This document shows positions 35,053 through 43,054 of a stretch of 64,000 nt of DNA, one piece after another. The DNA lies in NCBI GenBank assembly GCA_020639155.1, contig JACKHF010000001.1, positions 1,860,001 through 1,924,000 on the forward strand, given 5' to 3'. The notes beneath the pieces were generated by a model. It was not told where the DNA came from. It worked only from the letters and a program-made list of their open reading frames with translations, and did not search any database. Each line of letters opens with the position of its first letter. Position 1 is the first letter of the stretch. This DNA comes from Phycisphaeraceae bacterium. GTDB taxonomy: Bacteria > Planctomycetota > Phycisphaerae > Phycisphaerales > UBA1924. The position numbers were made by a program, and so were the translations under genes.

Positions 35053-36561
35053 GTGGTTCCCGGCGCGCACACATCCAGCCAGCGTATCGGTCAACCCACC
35101 GACGCGACATCGAATCGCACCATGCCGCCCAAGTGGCTGATCATTGTGCTGTGCGCTCTTGGGATCGGGATGCGCGTGCATCATTTCGACAGCCCACCCA
35201 TCGGACATCATCAGTGGCGCCAGTCTGATACCGCGAGTGTCTCGCGCAACATGATGCAAGGTGACGGCTCGCTCTGGCGTCCCACCATGGACTGGCGGGG
35301 CGACGGGGATGGTGCGGTCGAGATGGAGTTTCCGCTCTATCAGGCAGCTGTTGCGACACTGTATTCCATCCTCGATGTGCATCACTGGATTCCGCGACTG
35401 TGCTCTGTTGCTGCGAACTTGCTCAGCGTGTGGATCGTGTTCCTGCTCGTCAGGCGGATCAGCGACGATGCGACCGCTGCGTGGACCGCGTGCACACTCA
35501 TCGTGCTACCGCTGTACGCGTTCTTCGGGCGCGCGATCCAACCCGAAGCATGGATGGTCTGTGCGTTTGTATGTTCTGTGTACTGCTTTCTCAGATGGTC
35601 GCAGACGCAGCGCATGGCATGGTTTACCTGCGCCGCGGGGGCGACTGCACTAGCCATTCTGCTCAAACTCCCGTCTGTGGTGGTCGGGCTCCCATTACTT
35701 GGAATCGCGATGCATCGATTTGGTTGGCGGTTTCTCACGCGACCAATGCTCTGGGTGTTCGCGATCATCTCACTCGGACTCCCGGTTGTGTGGTACACGC
35801 ACGCGCATCAGATCGGTATCGCGTCGGGGAACAGCTTCGGGATCGCACGATCCGACAAGTGGCTTGCGTTTTCCACGCTGGCGAGGCCGGGGTTCTACGC
35901 CAATGTGTTCGTCGGCAAGATCGCTGAGGACCACCTCGCGATTGTTGGCGTGCCACTCGCGCTGCTCGGCATGGTCGTTTGCAAGCGAAAAGGCCAGGAG
36001 TGGATCTTGGCCCTGTGGATGGTTGCGATGCTTGTCCATATCGCTTTCATCGCGGTTGGACATTCCGTGCATGACTACTACCAGCTCCCAATGACGATAC
36101 CGCTCGCGTTCTACATCGGCCGGTTTCTGGCGCGATCGCGATGGACGGTCCAATCACCCAAACTCGGGCATGTGCTCGTCATTGTGCTCGCGTGCACCAG
36201 CATGTATACCATTGCAAAGCTCTATCGCAAAGAACGTCCACAGCGCGCAAGTTCGGTTACACTGGCTGAGGCGATCGCGCGCGCAACTACTGCGGACGAT
36301 CTCGTCGTGATTGTCGACGGATATCCATCGGGCGATCCTGCTGTGCTGTATCTTGCCGATCGGAAGGGATGGATACTCCCATTCGATGCAATAGCACCAG
36401 AAGCTGTCCGCACGTTTGCCGATCGCGGCGCAGTCATCATTGCATCAGATCTGTCGATGCTCCGGTCCGCAGAGGCTGTGGAGCGCGTCCGAGCGCTCGG
36501 CGCAGCAGGTGAAGTAGTAGAAAGCACTGAACGGGTGTTTGTGGTAAGGGTGGGGCCGTAG
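35053..36561 (+). CDS. GT39/ArnT-like membrane glycosyltransferase
   Basis: 502 residues with about ten transmembrane helices (KWLIIVLCALGIGM first, LGHVLVIVLACTSMYTI last). After helix 1 comes a periplasmic loop typical of GT-C enzymes (HHQWRQSDTASVSRNM, then EMEFPLYQAAVATLYSIL), where acidic residues bind the polyprenyl-sugar donor. The C-terminus is a soluble domain of about 110 residues. Such enzymes move sugars from undecaprenyl phosphate onto lipids or proteins; the target is unknown. I accept the GTG start at 35053 because GGAGGT lies 10 nt upstream. Confidence 0.82.
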   Translation: MVPGAHTSSQRIGQPTDATSNRTMPPKWLIIVLCALGIGMRVHHFDSPPIGHHQWRQSDTASVSRNMMQGDGSLWRPTMDWRGDGDGAVEMEFPLYQAAVATLYSILDVHHWIPRLCSVAANLLSVWIVFLLVRRISDDATAAWTACTLIVLPLYAFFGRAIQPEAWMVCAFVCSVYCFLRWSQTQRMAWFTCAAGATALAILLKLPSVVVGLPLLGIAMHRFGWRFLTRPMLWVFAIISLGLPVVWYTHAHQIGIASGNSFGIARSDKWLAFSTLARPGFYANVFVGKIAEDHLAIVGVPLALLGMVVCKRKGQEWILALWMVAMLVHIAFIAVGHSVHDYYQLPMTIPLAFYIGRFLARSRWTVQSPKLGHVLVIVLACTSMYTIAKLYRKERPQRASSVTLAEAIARATTADDLVVIVDGYPSGDPAVLYLADRKGWILPFDAIAPEAVRTFADRGAVIIASDLSMLRSAEAVERVRALGAAGEVVESTERVFVVRVGP

Positions 36562-36614
36562 GCTCAAGCCCTGCTGCCCTGTTTGATATCGCCGCGTGTT
36601 GTCACTCGTTCGCC

Positions 36615-37067
36615 TCAACGCTCCCAGAGGCCGTGCTGAATCCCGCCAAGGATGTAGATAGCGCATCTGCCTCGGCCCGGGATCTCCATGGGCGGCAGGG
36701 CAATCTCAGCACCCGCTGATCTTGCTGCTTCTACTGCGTTCTCGATATCTGCAACAAGAACATACGGGCGAACGACGGGCTCTTCGGCATCGTGCATTGG
36801 TGCGCGCACGCCAAGAGTGCCGCCGCTGCTGAGCAGAGCAGTACGCGCGTTGCCAAGCTCGGGAACGGGCTCACCAAACGCCACGTTGTGCGCCTTCTGC
36901 AGCGCGTTGCAGGTTTCATTGACGTCAGGAGTCACGATCTCGAGATAGTGGACATTCACAGCGTTCACCTCGGTGGGGCTTTGATTGGATGTCTGCATAC
37001 TGGATGTCGATGTGCATCCGACAAAGACTGTAGCAAAGCAGAGCGCAGCAGGGAGAAGCTTCTTCAT
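36615..37067 (-). CDS. VOC/glyoxalase-fold lipoprotein
   Basis: 150 residues from ATG 37067 (AGAGGA 9 nt upstream). It has a lipoprotein signal peptide (KKLLPAALCFATVFVGC) followed by one vicinal-oxygen-chelate module. The two beta-alpha-beta halves are VNVHYLEIVTPDVNETCNAL and RPYVLVADIENAVEAARSAG, and the end is a family-typical CAIYILGGIQHGLWE. VOC proteins are usually cytosolic, so the lipobox is unusual. Function unknown; possibly binding of a small ligand at the envelope. Confidence 0.75.
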   Translation of the reverse strand: MKKLLPAALCFATVFVGCTSTSSMQTSNQSPTEVNAVNVHYLEIVTPDVNETCNALQKAHNVAFGEPVPELGNARTALLSSGGTLGVRAPMHDAEEPVVRPYVLVADIENAVEAARSAGAEIALPPMEIPGRGRCAIYILGGIQHGLWER

Positions 37068-37199
37068 ATGCAGTGATCCTCTGGTGTTTCTACGTTCATC
37101 AAACAATGTCTGAACTGGTTCGCTCGTCTCTCAGCACGTACACATTCCAGACGAGTCCATCATTGTATATCATCGCGTTGGGACAGGCAGGAGGGCAGA

Positions 37200-37667
37200 A
37201 TGAAACTCGATGCGAACGTCATCAGGAGTATCGAAGAGAGTGTGCTGTGCTGGCTCGCGACGAGTTCCGCATCCGGTCAGCCCAGCGTGTCACCCAAGGA
37301 GGTCTTCGCTGCATTCAACAACGACTCGATCATCATCGCGAACATCGCGTCGCCCAACTCGGCACGAAACATCCGGGAGAACAGCAGAGCGTGCGTGAGC
37401 TTTGTGAACGTCTTTACGCAGAAGGGGTTTCAGATCAAGGGGACAGCGCTCTATCTCACCAAGGGTGATGATGACTTTGCTGAGATAGAGCAGGTGCTAC
37501 TGAACATCACACAGGGGAAGTTTCCATTCAAGTCTGTCTTCCGAGTGATGGCTGAAGAGGTGAATGAGATACTCGCGCCACGGTACCGCTTGTACCCGGA
37601 AACGACCGAGCAGGATCAGATCGATAGCGCGATGGTTGCGTACGGGGTGGGGCTGCGGGACAACTGA
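37200..37667 (+). CDS. PPOX-fold (pyridoxamine 5'-phosphate oxidase-like) flavin-binding protein
   Basis: 155 residues with an excellent GGAGG site before ATG 37200. It has the split-barrel FMN-binding pattern: CWLATSSASGQPSVSPKEVF, then IIIANIASPNSARNIRENSR and VSFVNVFTQKGFQIKGTALY, with a C-terminal EILAPRYRLYPETTE extension. Proteins of this set bind flavin or F420 and are often annotated as general stress or oxidase-like; the substrate is unknown. It is the only gene between a divergent VOC gene and the TIR-like gene. Confidence 0.82.
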   Translation: MKLDANVIRSIEESVLCWLATSSASGQPSVSPKEVFAAFNNDSIIIANIASPNSARNIRENSRACVSFVNVFTQKGFQIKGTALYLTKGDDDFAEIEQVLLNITQGKFPFKSVFRVMAEEVNEILAPRYRLYPETTEQDQIDSAMVAYGVGLRDN

Positions 37668-37854
37668 TGCGATATTTCCTCAGTCGCACAAGCTAGCACT
37701 GTCCGAATATCTAGACGTTCCGAATGGTGTGTGACCAGATCGAAGTCAGGATCGATGGGTACTAGTGGGAGGAGTCGTGACAGCCTCCACTACATGTAGA
37801 GTTGTCGATTCTAGGGGTAAACACGGCATACTCGCGATGTTTCTAGAATCCAAA

Positions 37855-38706
37855 ATGGCATATCAGGCAAAAGTGGTCAAAGTGTTTATCGCTTCGCCGG
37901 GAGATGTCAGCGAAGAGCGCCAAGTTGTCCGTGATGTAATTGCGGAATGGAACGTACTGAACTCTGAACTCTCAAAGATTGTATTGTTGCCGGTTGGATG
38001 GGAAACACACTCATCTCCAGAGATGGGAGATCGTCCTCAAGCAATAGTCAACAAACAAGTGCTCAAAGACTGCGATTTACTAGTTGCAGTGTTCTGGACG
38101 CGACTTGGAACTCCGACGGGGCAATCAGCAAGCGGCACAGTTGAAGAAATTAAGGAGCACCTCAAACTTAATAAGCCAACGATGATTTACTTTTCGCAAC
38201 AACGAGTACGGCCAGATGATATTGATCCTGATCAATACGATGTCTTGAAGAAGTTCAAAGATAGCTGTATGACAAAGGGCTTAATCCAGAGTTATAAAGA
38301 AATAGAGGATTTTCGTCGGCATTTTACTCGACATTTGTCAAGAGCGGTTTCTGACTGGAAATCGCAATTGCAAGCATTTAATGCTACAAAGGATGTTGTG
38401 CTCGAAGGGGACGCAGAGTTGAATGTTATCGCCAATAAGATGTTGGTTTCAGTTGCAAAGAGCCGTAACGGGATGATGTATTTTATGCAGTCGAGATTGA
38501 TGTTTGAAGTAATATCTGACGATGTGATATTGAAAACTAATGATCCAAGAGAAAGAGCCAGTTGGGAGCACGCAGCGTCATTTCTCTGTGCCAAAGGACT
38601 GTTAGAGAAACGACCCAATTCTGATCTTGATATTTTTAAACTAACTCACGCAGGATATACGGCGGCAGACCGGTTAGTTTCAGCTCCCATTGGTGGCTCT
38701 CGGTGA
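37855..38706 (+). CDS. TIR/DUF4062-like protein, possible defence effector
   Basis: 283 residues from ATG 37855 (ATG 37837 also possible; no clear ribosome site). The N-terminal 150 residues look like the TIR-like domain of DUF4062 proteins: VKVFIASPGDVSEERQVVRD, then LKDCDLLVAVFWTRLGTPTG and SGTVEEIKEHLKLNKPTMIY with an acidic pair where NAD-cleaving TIR enzymes carry their glutamate. The C-terminal part (residues about 185-283) is helical with a winged-helix-like end and is not recognised. The coding sequence is clearly AT-richer than its neighbours, suggesting transfer. Cleavage of NAD or a signalling role is inference only. Confidence 0.68.
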   Translation: MAYQAKVVKVFIASPGDVSEERQVVRDVIAEWNVLNSELSKIVLLPVGWETHSSPEMGDRPQAIVNKQVLKDCDLLVAVFWTRLGTPTGQSASGTVEEIKEHLKLNKPTMIYFSQQRVRPDDIDPDQYDVLKKFKDSCMTKGLIQSYKEIEDFRRHFTRHLSRAVSDWKSQLQAFNATKDVVLEGDAELNVIANKMLVSVAKSRNGMMYFMQSRLMFEVISDDVILKTNDPRERASWEHAASFLCAKGLLEKRPNSDLDIFKLTHAGYTAADRLVSAPIGGSR

Positions 38707-38707
38707 A

Positions 38708-39718
38708 TTACCGCCTCTGCTTCGCCTGTCGCTCAGCGTCCGGCACGCGCACGTTCCAGACGAGTCCCATCTTCGCCATACACCAGATGATGATGTAGCT
38801 GAAGTCGATCTGCCACCAGGCAAGCCCGTGACGGGCCGAGGTGGGGAACGCGTGGTGGTTGTTGTGCCACCCCTCGCCCAGCGCGAGTACGCCGACGATC
38901 GGGTTGTTTCGTGACTCGTCGTGCGACTTGTACGGGCGCGTGCCCCACATGTGGCAGACGGAGTTCACACTCCACGTGACGTGGTGGACAAACGCGATGC
39001 GGATCAGTCCGCCCCACAGGAGCCCGAGGAACGCGCCGCGCCAGCTGAGGTCGATCAATCCGCCCAGCACTGTCGGGATCGCAAGACTCAGCACGACCCA
39101 TAGCAGCGAGAGTGCCGAGATGGTGCGGATGAGCTTGCTTCGGCGGAGATCGGGGACGTACTTGTCGAGATTGAACTTCTGCGGCTTGAACATCCAGCCG
39201 AGGTGCGCGTTCCACGCGCCCTTGATTGCGCCGATGATGCCGTCGCCGTGCCCGTGCGGCGAATGCGGATCGAGTTCCTGATCTGAGTGCTGATGATGCC
39301 CGCGATGGAACGAGACCCAGCGGAGCAGCGACCCCTGCACGGACATCGTGCCGAGTATCGCGAGGATGGATGTCATGATCGGGCCGGTGGAGAACGACTT
39401 GTGCGCGAACAGTCTGTGGTACCCGATGGTGACGCCGAACCCGGTCAGCAGATACATGCCGAAGAACAATCCGAGTTCTGTCCATCCGAGTCCCCATCCC
39501 CATGCGTACACGCACGCGACGATGAGTGCTGCGAGCGGAACAAGGATGACAATGAGGTTCGCGATACGCCTGCCGAGTGGGAGACCGACGGGAAGATCGA
39601 GGTTCTCATCCTCAGGTAGATGCGCAGCGATCTGCTCTTTCAGTTTGAGCTTGCCGTGCAGGCTGGTCGATGGCTGCTGCCCGATGATGCGGGCGGTCTG
39701 AGGAAGGGTGTCTGACAT
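38708..39718 (-). CDS. Acyl-CoA / acyl-lipid fatty-acid desaturase
   Basis: 336 residues. Integral membrane di-iron enzyme that puts a cis double bond (probably delta-9) into fatty acyl chains. All three histidine boxes are present: HRLFAH near residue 101, HRGHHQH near 136 and HNNHH near 284, with the usual membrane helices around them. The order of boxes and length match the stearoyl-CoA-desaturase-like bacterial family. The stop lies 1 bp from the convergent TIR-like gene. Confidence 0.93.
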   Translation of the reverse strand: MSDTLPQTARIIGQQPSTSLHGKLKLKEQIAAHLPEDENLDLPVGLPLGRRIANLIVILVPLAALIVACVYAWGWGLGWTELGLFFGMYLLTGFGVTIGYHRLFAHKSFSTGPIMTSILAILGTMSVQGSLLRWVSFHRGHHQHSDQELDPHSPHGHGDGIIGAIKGAWNAHLGWMFKPQKFNLDKYVPDLRRSKLIRTISALSLLWVVLSLAIPTVLGGLIDLSWRGAFLGLLWGGLIRIAFVHHVTWSVNSVCHMWGTRPYKSHDESRNNPIVGVLALGEGWHNNHHAFPTSARHGLAWWQIDFSYIIIWCMAKMGLVWNVRVPDAERQAKQRR

Positions 39719-39922
39719 TCGATGCTTCCTCTGGCGGTGACCGCCAAAAGTTCAGGCATGAAACGGCGTTTTCAGCCGTGAAAGCACACAGACGTGCGCT
39801 CGGGCACTATAGCCGTGCAACCGGTGTGCCATTGCAATATTCCCTGTTCATTCTTCGGGAAGATGACGACAGAATTGTGAAGTATTTGCGATATCCCCGA
39901 TCTGTGCGACGAGAGCGGATGT

Positions 39923-40612
39923 TTATTCGCTGTCGGACATCTCATTGATGAACGTGTTGGCCTCCGCGATCGACGCTTCCATATCGCGGATGAGTGTCTC
40001 GACCTCGGTTTCGAGTGAGACAACCGTGCTCTGGAGTGACGCGATGGATCGCGCGTTGAGATTGTGTTTCAGGAACAGCACCTGATCGCCCAGCGTCGTC
40101 AGCACGGGCTGCATCTTTGACTCGGCCTGCTTCATCTTCGAGACCATCTGCGTGTACTTCGCTTTGGTGTCATAGAGTTGCTGCTCGCTGGACCGACGAA
40201 GATCCTGGTTGGAGTACTCGTCGAGTTCGGTCTCCCATTCCTTGAAGAGCTTGGATGAGACAAGCTCAACCATGTTGATGCGATCGGTGACCGCTTCTGC
40301 GCGATCCTGCGATCGCTCGTACTCCTTCTTGAGCTTGTTGTAGACAGCTTCGAGATCGCCGCCGGAGTACCCGGTCAGTGCTTTGAACTCCTCGAGTGCG
40401 TCAGCGAACTGCTCCTTGGCATCTTCTTGCGCGTTGCGAGCTTTTTCGACATGCGAGACGAGCTGCTCGCGCTTGGGGGTGCCGAGCGCTTCAGCGATCG
40501 CGATCCGTTGCGATGCGCACCCGGCGAGCGGGACAACACACATCGCGCCGAGGATGCACAGCACGCAGGTGGATGTGATAGACAGCCTTGCTGAAACTGG
40601 ACTGGTGTTCAT
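39923..40612 (-). CDS. DUF2959 lipoprotein, coiled-coil
   Basis: 229 residues from ATG 40612 with GGAG 6 nt upstream (the frame extends to 40696 without support). Lipoprotein signal (LCILGAMCVVPLAGC), then a long alpha-helical body (KREQLVSHVEKARNAQEDAK, DLEAVYNKLKKEYERSQDRA, SLQSTVVSLETEVETLIRDM) as in DUF2959 proteins, whose role is unknown. It is 32 bp behind the VOC gene on the same strand and probably co-transcribed. Confidence 0.82.
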   Translation of the reverse strand: MNTSPVSARLSITSTCVLCILGAMCVVPLAGCASQRIAIAEALGTPKREQLVSHVEKARNAQEDAKEQFADALEEFKALTGYSGGDLEAVYNKLKKEYERSQDRAEAVTDRINMVELVSSKLFKEWETELDEYSNQDLRRSSEQQLYDTKAKYTQMVSKMKQAESKMQPVLTTLGDQVLFLKHNLNARSIASLQSTVVSLETEVETLIRDMEASIAEANTFINEMSDSE

Positions 40613-40644
40613 GGTGTTCTCCAAAGCATTGGTCGGGCAGGATG

Positions 40645-41019
40645 TTACGCCTGATAGAGTCCGCATACTGCGCCAGCGGGATCGCGGATAACACAATACC
40701 GCGCACTGCCCATCGACTTCGGTCCCACGAGTACAGAACCGCCGAGCTTTGTGCAGGCTGCTATGCTCGCGTCAATATCCTCAACAATGATGTACATGAG
40801 CCACTGCGAGGGGATGTCAGCGTTCGTGCCGCGCTTGAAGCACACACCAGCAGTGGGGGAACCGTCTGAGGCAACCATGCTGAAGTCGCTGTACCCGCCC
40901 ATGTCAACAGGTTCGGGTTTCCACTGTGCAACCGCTGCGTAGAAATCACGAATCTGGTCTGCGTTCTCGACGGTGAGATCGTGCCATCCGATGGTGCCGG
41001 GCCTTTGTGTGTCTGACAT
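40645..41019 (-). CDS. VOC family protein (glyoxalase/bleomycin-resistance fold)
   Basis: 124 residues, one-module VOC protein: IGWHDLTVENADQIRDFYAA carries the first metal-ligand position, QWLMYIIVEDIDASIAACTK starts the second half, and the end YCVIRDPAGAVCGLYQA is typical. GGAG lies 7 nt before ATG 41019. Probably a small dioxygenase-, isomerase- or binding-type protein; the substrate cannot be told. Confidence 0.88.
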   Translation of the reverse strand: MSDTQRPGTIGWHDLTVENADQIRDFYAAVAQWKPEPVDMGGYSDFSMVASDGSPTAGVCFKRGTNADIPSQWLMYIIVEDIDASIAACTKLGGSVLVGPKSMGSARYCVIRDPAGAVCGLYQA

Positions 41020-41096
41020 ATGGGAACTCCATGTATGCGATGAGCATTATGCCTGCGATGAATGGGGATAATAGTGGCATACTCGAGGAGATGCGC

Positions 41097-41474
41097 ATGG
41101 CACAGGCACGATCCAAAGCAGTAACGGACTTTATCAACAATGCCCCTGAGTCGCAGCAGAAGACGCTTAACAATATCCGAGCGATGATCCGAAAGGCACT
41201 CCCCATGACAACAGAGGAGATGTCGCCGAACAACTTCCCCGTGTACACCTTTGGGAGTCAGCGATGGGTGGCTGGCATTGGTACAACCTCAAAGTGCCCA
41301 ATGCTCTATGTAATGGACCAGAAAGTGCTCAATCGATTTGAGAAGAGATTGGGCAACTTGCGATCGGGCAAGTCCTGCGTTCAGTTTCGCGCATCGAAGC
41401 AGGTCACGCTTGATGAGTTGTCTGATATTGCACGCGAGATGCTGTCAGCCATCGCAGCAGATCTGTCAGACTGA
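41097..41474 (+). CDS. DUF1801 / YdhG-like protein
   Basis: 125 residues. Pattern of the DUF1801 (YdhG, iron-chaperone frataxin-like) fold: ITNDFINNAPESQQ-like first helix (visible as KAVTDFINNAPESQQKTLNN), PMTTEEMSPNNFPVYTFG, then the strand pair WVAGIGTTSKCPMLYVMDQ and SCVQFRASKQVTLDELSDIA. GAGGAG lies 6 nt before ATG 41097. The 3' end overlaps queC by 9 bp, tail to tail. The physiological role of this family is poorly known. Confidence 0.8.
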   Translation: MAQARSKAVTDFINNAPESQQKTLNNIRAMIRKALPMTTEEMSPNNFPVYTFGSQRWVAGIGTTSKCPMLYVMDQKVLNRFEKRLGNLRSGKSCVQFRASKQVTLDELSDIAREMLSAIAADLSD

Positions 41475-42173
41475 ATCCGCGTATCGCGTCGGGTCCGGCA
41501 CGCCAGCGTCTGTAAAGCCTTTGCGTCTGATGATGCACGAATCACAACTCCCGCACGCGCGACCCTGTGCGTCCGGGTCATAACACGAGTGCGTCAGCCC
41601 GAAATCAACGCCGAGTTCGTGTCCACGCCGGATGATGTCCGCCTTTGTCATATCGATGAGCGGCGTTTGGATCGAGAGCGTGTGCCCCTCGATGCCTGCT
41701 TTGGTCGCAAGATTTGCTGTGCGTGCAAATGACTCGATAAACGCAGGTCTGCAGTCTGGATAGCCGGAATAATCGACCGCGTTCACACCAATGAAGATGG
41801 TGTTAGCATTGAGCACCTCAGCAAACCCGCATGCGAGCGAGAGAAAGACAAGATTGCGCGCAGGCACATATGTCACAGGGATGTCGTGCGCCATCGCTGT
41901 GTCGTCTCGGTGCTTCGGCACATCAATCGCATCCGTGAGTGCGGATCCGCCGAAGGCGCGCAGATCGATCGCGACGGTTTTGTGAGAGACTGCACCGAGT
42001 TGATGGGCAACTCTCACAGCGCTTTCAAGCTCGAATCTGTGGCGCTGACCGTAGTCGAAGCTCAATGCGTGACATTCATGTCCCTGCGCACGAGCGATCG
42101 CCAGCACTGTTGCGCTGTCAAGCCCTCCCGAGAGCAGCACCACAGCTGGCATTTGTTCATGTGTAATCGCCAT
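41466..42173 (-). CDS. queC: 7-cyano-7-deazaguanine synthase QueC
   Basis: 235 residues. ATP-dependent conversion of 7-carboxy-7-deazaguanine to preQ0, a step of queuosine synthesis. The PP-loop is VVLLSGGLDSATVL near residue 11, followed by ALSFDYGQRHRFEL. The C-terminal zinc site is intact (HSCYDPDAQGRACGSCDSC). ATG 42173 matches the family N-terminus; the frame runs on upstream to 42356 without homology. No other queuosine genes are in the window. Confidence 0.95.
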   Translation of the reverse strand: MAITHEQMPAVVLLSGGLDSATVLAIARAQGHECHALSFDYGQRHRFELESAVRVAHQLGAVSHKTVAIDLRAFGGSALTDAIDVPKHRDDTAMAHDIPVTYVPARNLVFLSLACGFAEVLNANTIFIGVNAVDYSGYPDCRPAFIESFARTANLATKAGIEGHTLSIQTPLIDMTKADIIRRGHELGVDFGLTHSCYDPDAQGRACGSCDSCIIRRKGFTDAGVPDPTRYADSV

Positions 42174-42319
42174 GGCACATTGTTGCGACACAAAGCGTTT
42201 GGTCGAGGCTGACTCTGCCACACTGGCAGTGGCACACTCAGTTATTCGATCGGCATGGGGGATTCCGACTCGGCACGATCTTTGCAGAGGGTGATGCTCA
42301 CATTCCACGGAGTTCTGCG

Positions 42320-42631
42320 ATGCCAATGAAAATCGGATTGTTTGCGTACCCAGCAATGGTCTTCATGGCCTATCTCTCACGTCCGAATGCCGTACATGCG
42401 TTCGAGAGCGCCGGGGCATTCTCCCCCGAGACCAGCCGCAAACCGGAAAGCCTGAATGTTCCAATGAAAGCTCTCCGTCGCGCGGTACGGAAGCGCTTGC
42501 TCGTGCAAGCCACCAACGGCCGGTACTACATTGATCGCCGCATGCTCAGACGGTCAGAACGGCAGGCGTTTGTGTTGTTTGCTGTCGCACTGCTTGCAGC
42601 GGTGCCGTTGTTCTGGCTCATGTGGAGATGA
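42320..42631 (+). CDS. Small protein with C-terminal membrane helix
   Basis: 103 residues with ACGGAG 7 nt before ATG 42320. The N-terminus is mildly hydrophobic (IGLFAYPAMVFMAYL). A basic middle (ALRRAVRKRLLVQATNGRYY, IDRRMLRRSERQ) precedes a transmembrane helix (AFVLFAVALLAAVPLFWLMW). No family recognised. Divergent from queC. Confidence 0.6.
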   Translation: MPMKIGLFAYPAMVFMAYLSRPNAVHAFESAGAFSPETSRKPESLNVPMKALRRAVRKRLLVQATNGRYYIDRRMLRRSERQAFVLFAVALLAAVPLFWLMWR

Positions 42632-42762
42632 TACTGCACAACTTGGATGGCCGTTGGTTTGCGGCTGTGCTCGGCGCGCGAACAGTTTTGGGTGGGCGTG
42701 AGTTTGGTGCACGCGGGACAGGAAGTTAAAAAGAACATTGAGATTTCAACCTATAGACAACC

Positions 42763-43038
42763 TTAGTTATGTTCGGTTGTAAACTTCGAATAGTCTACAC
42801 CATAAAATGCAGTATTCGCAGGAACATTGTTTCCATCCCAAGTTCCATCGTAGTTCCAGTCCGCATATAAAGGCGGTGTAGTTAGAACTGAGTCCGAAAT
42901 GAATGTATTCAAATCGGTGGGATCCACGTCGCCATCGCGGTTGTAGTCACTCCAGCAGTGTGATGCGCGGGAGAGCATGCGGCTTATCAGTCCCTGCACG
43001 GTTGTGGTGCCAAAGTCACTCGTTGATTCGGCAGCCAT
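42763..43038 (-). CDS. Orphan dockerin-like tail, possible gene remnant
   Basis: 91 residues, no signal peptide. The sequence HCWSDYNRDGDVDPTDLNTF contains a calcium-loop-like DxNxDGxVDxxD motif, followed by YADWNYDGTWDG. This order (HxW..DYNxDG, then helix, then DWNYD) parallels the C-terminal tail of the 864-aa protein of the same operon. It starts 16 bp after the stop of the second 441-aa paralogue on the same strand. It may be a free cohesin-binding type module, but more likely it is the surviving end of a larger secreted gene whose body was deleted. Confidence 0.55.
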   Translation of the reverse strand: MAAESTSDFGTTTVQGLISRMLSRASHCWSDYNRDGDVDPTDLNTFISDSVLTTPPLYADWNYDGTWDGNNVPANTAFYGVDYSKFTTEHN

Positions 43039-43054
43039 CGTGGTGTCTCTTTGC

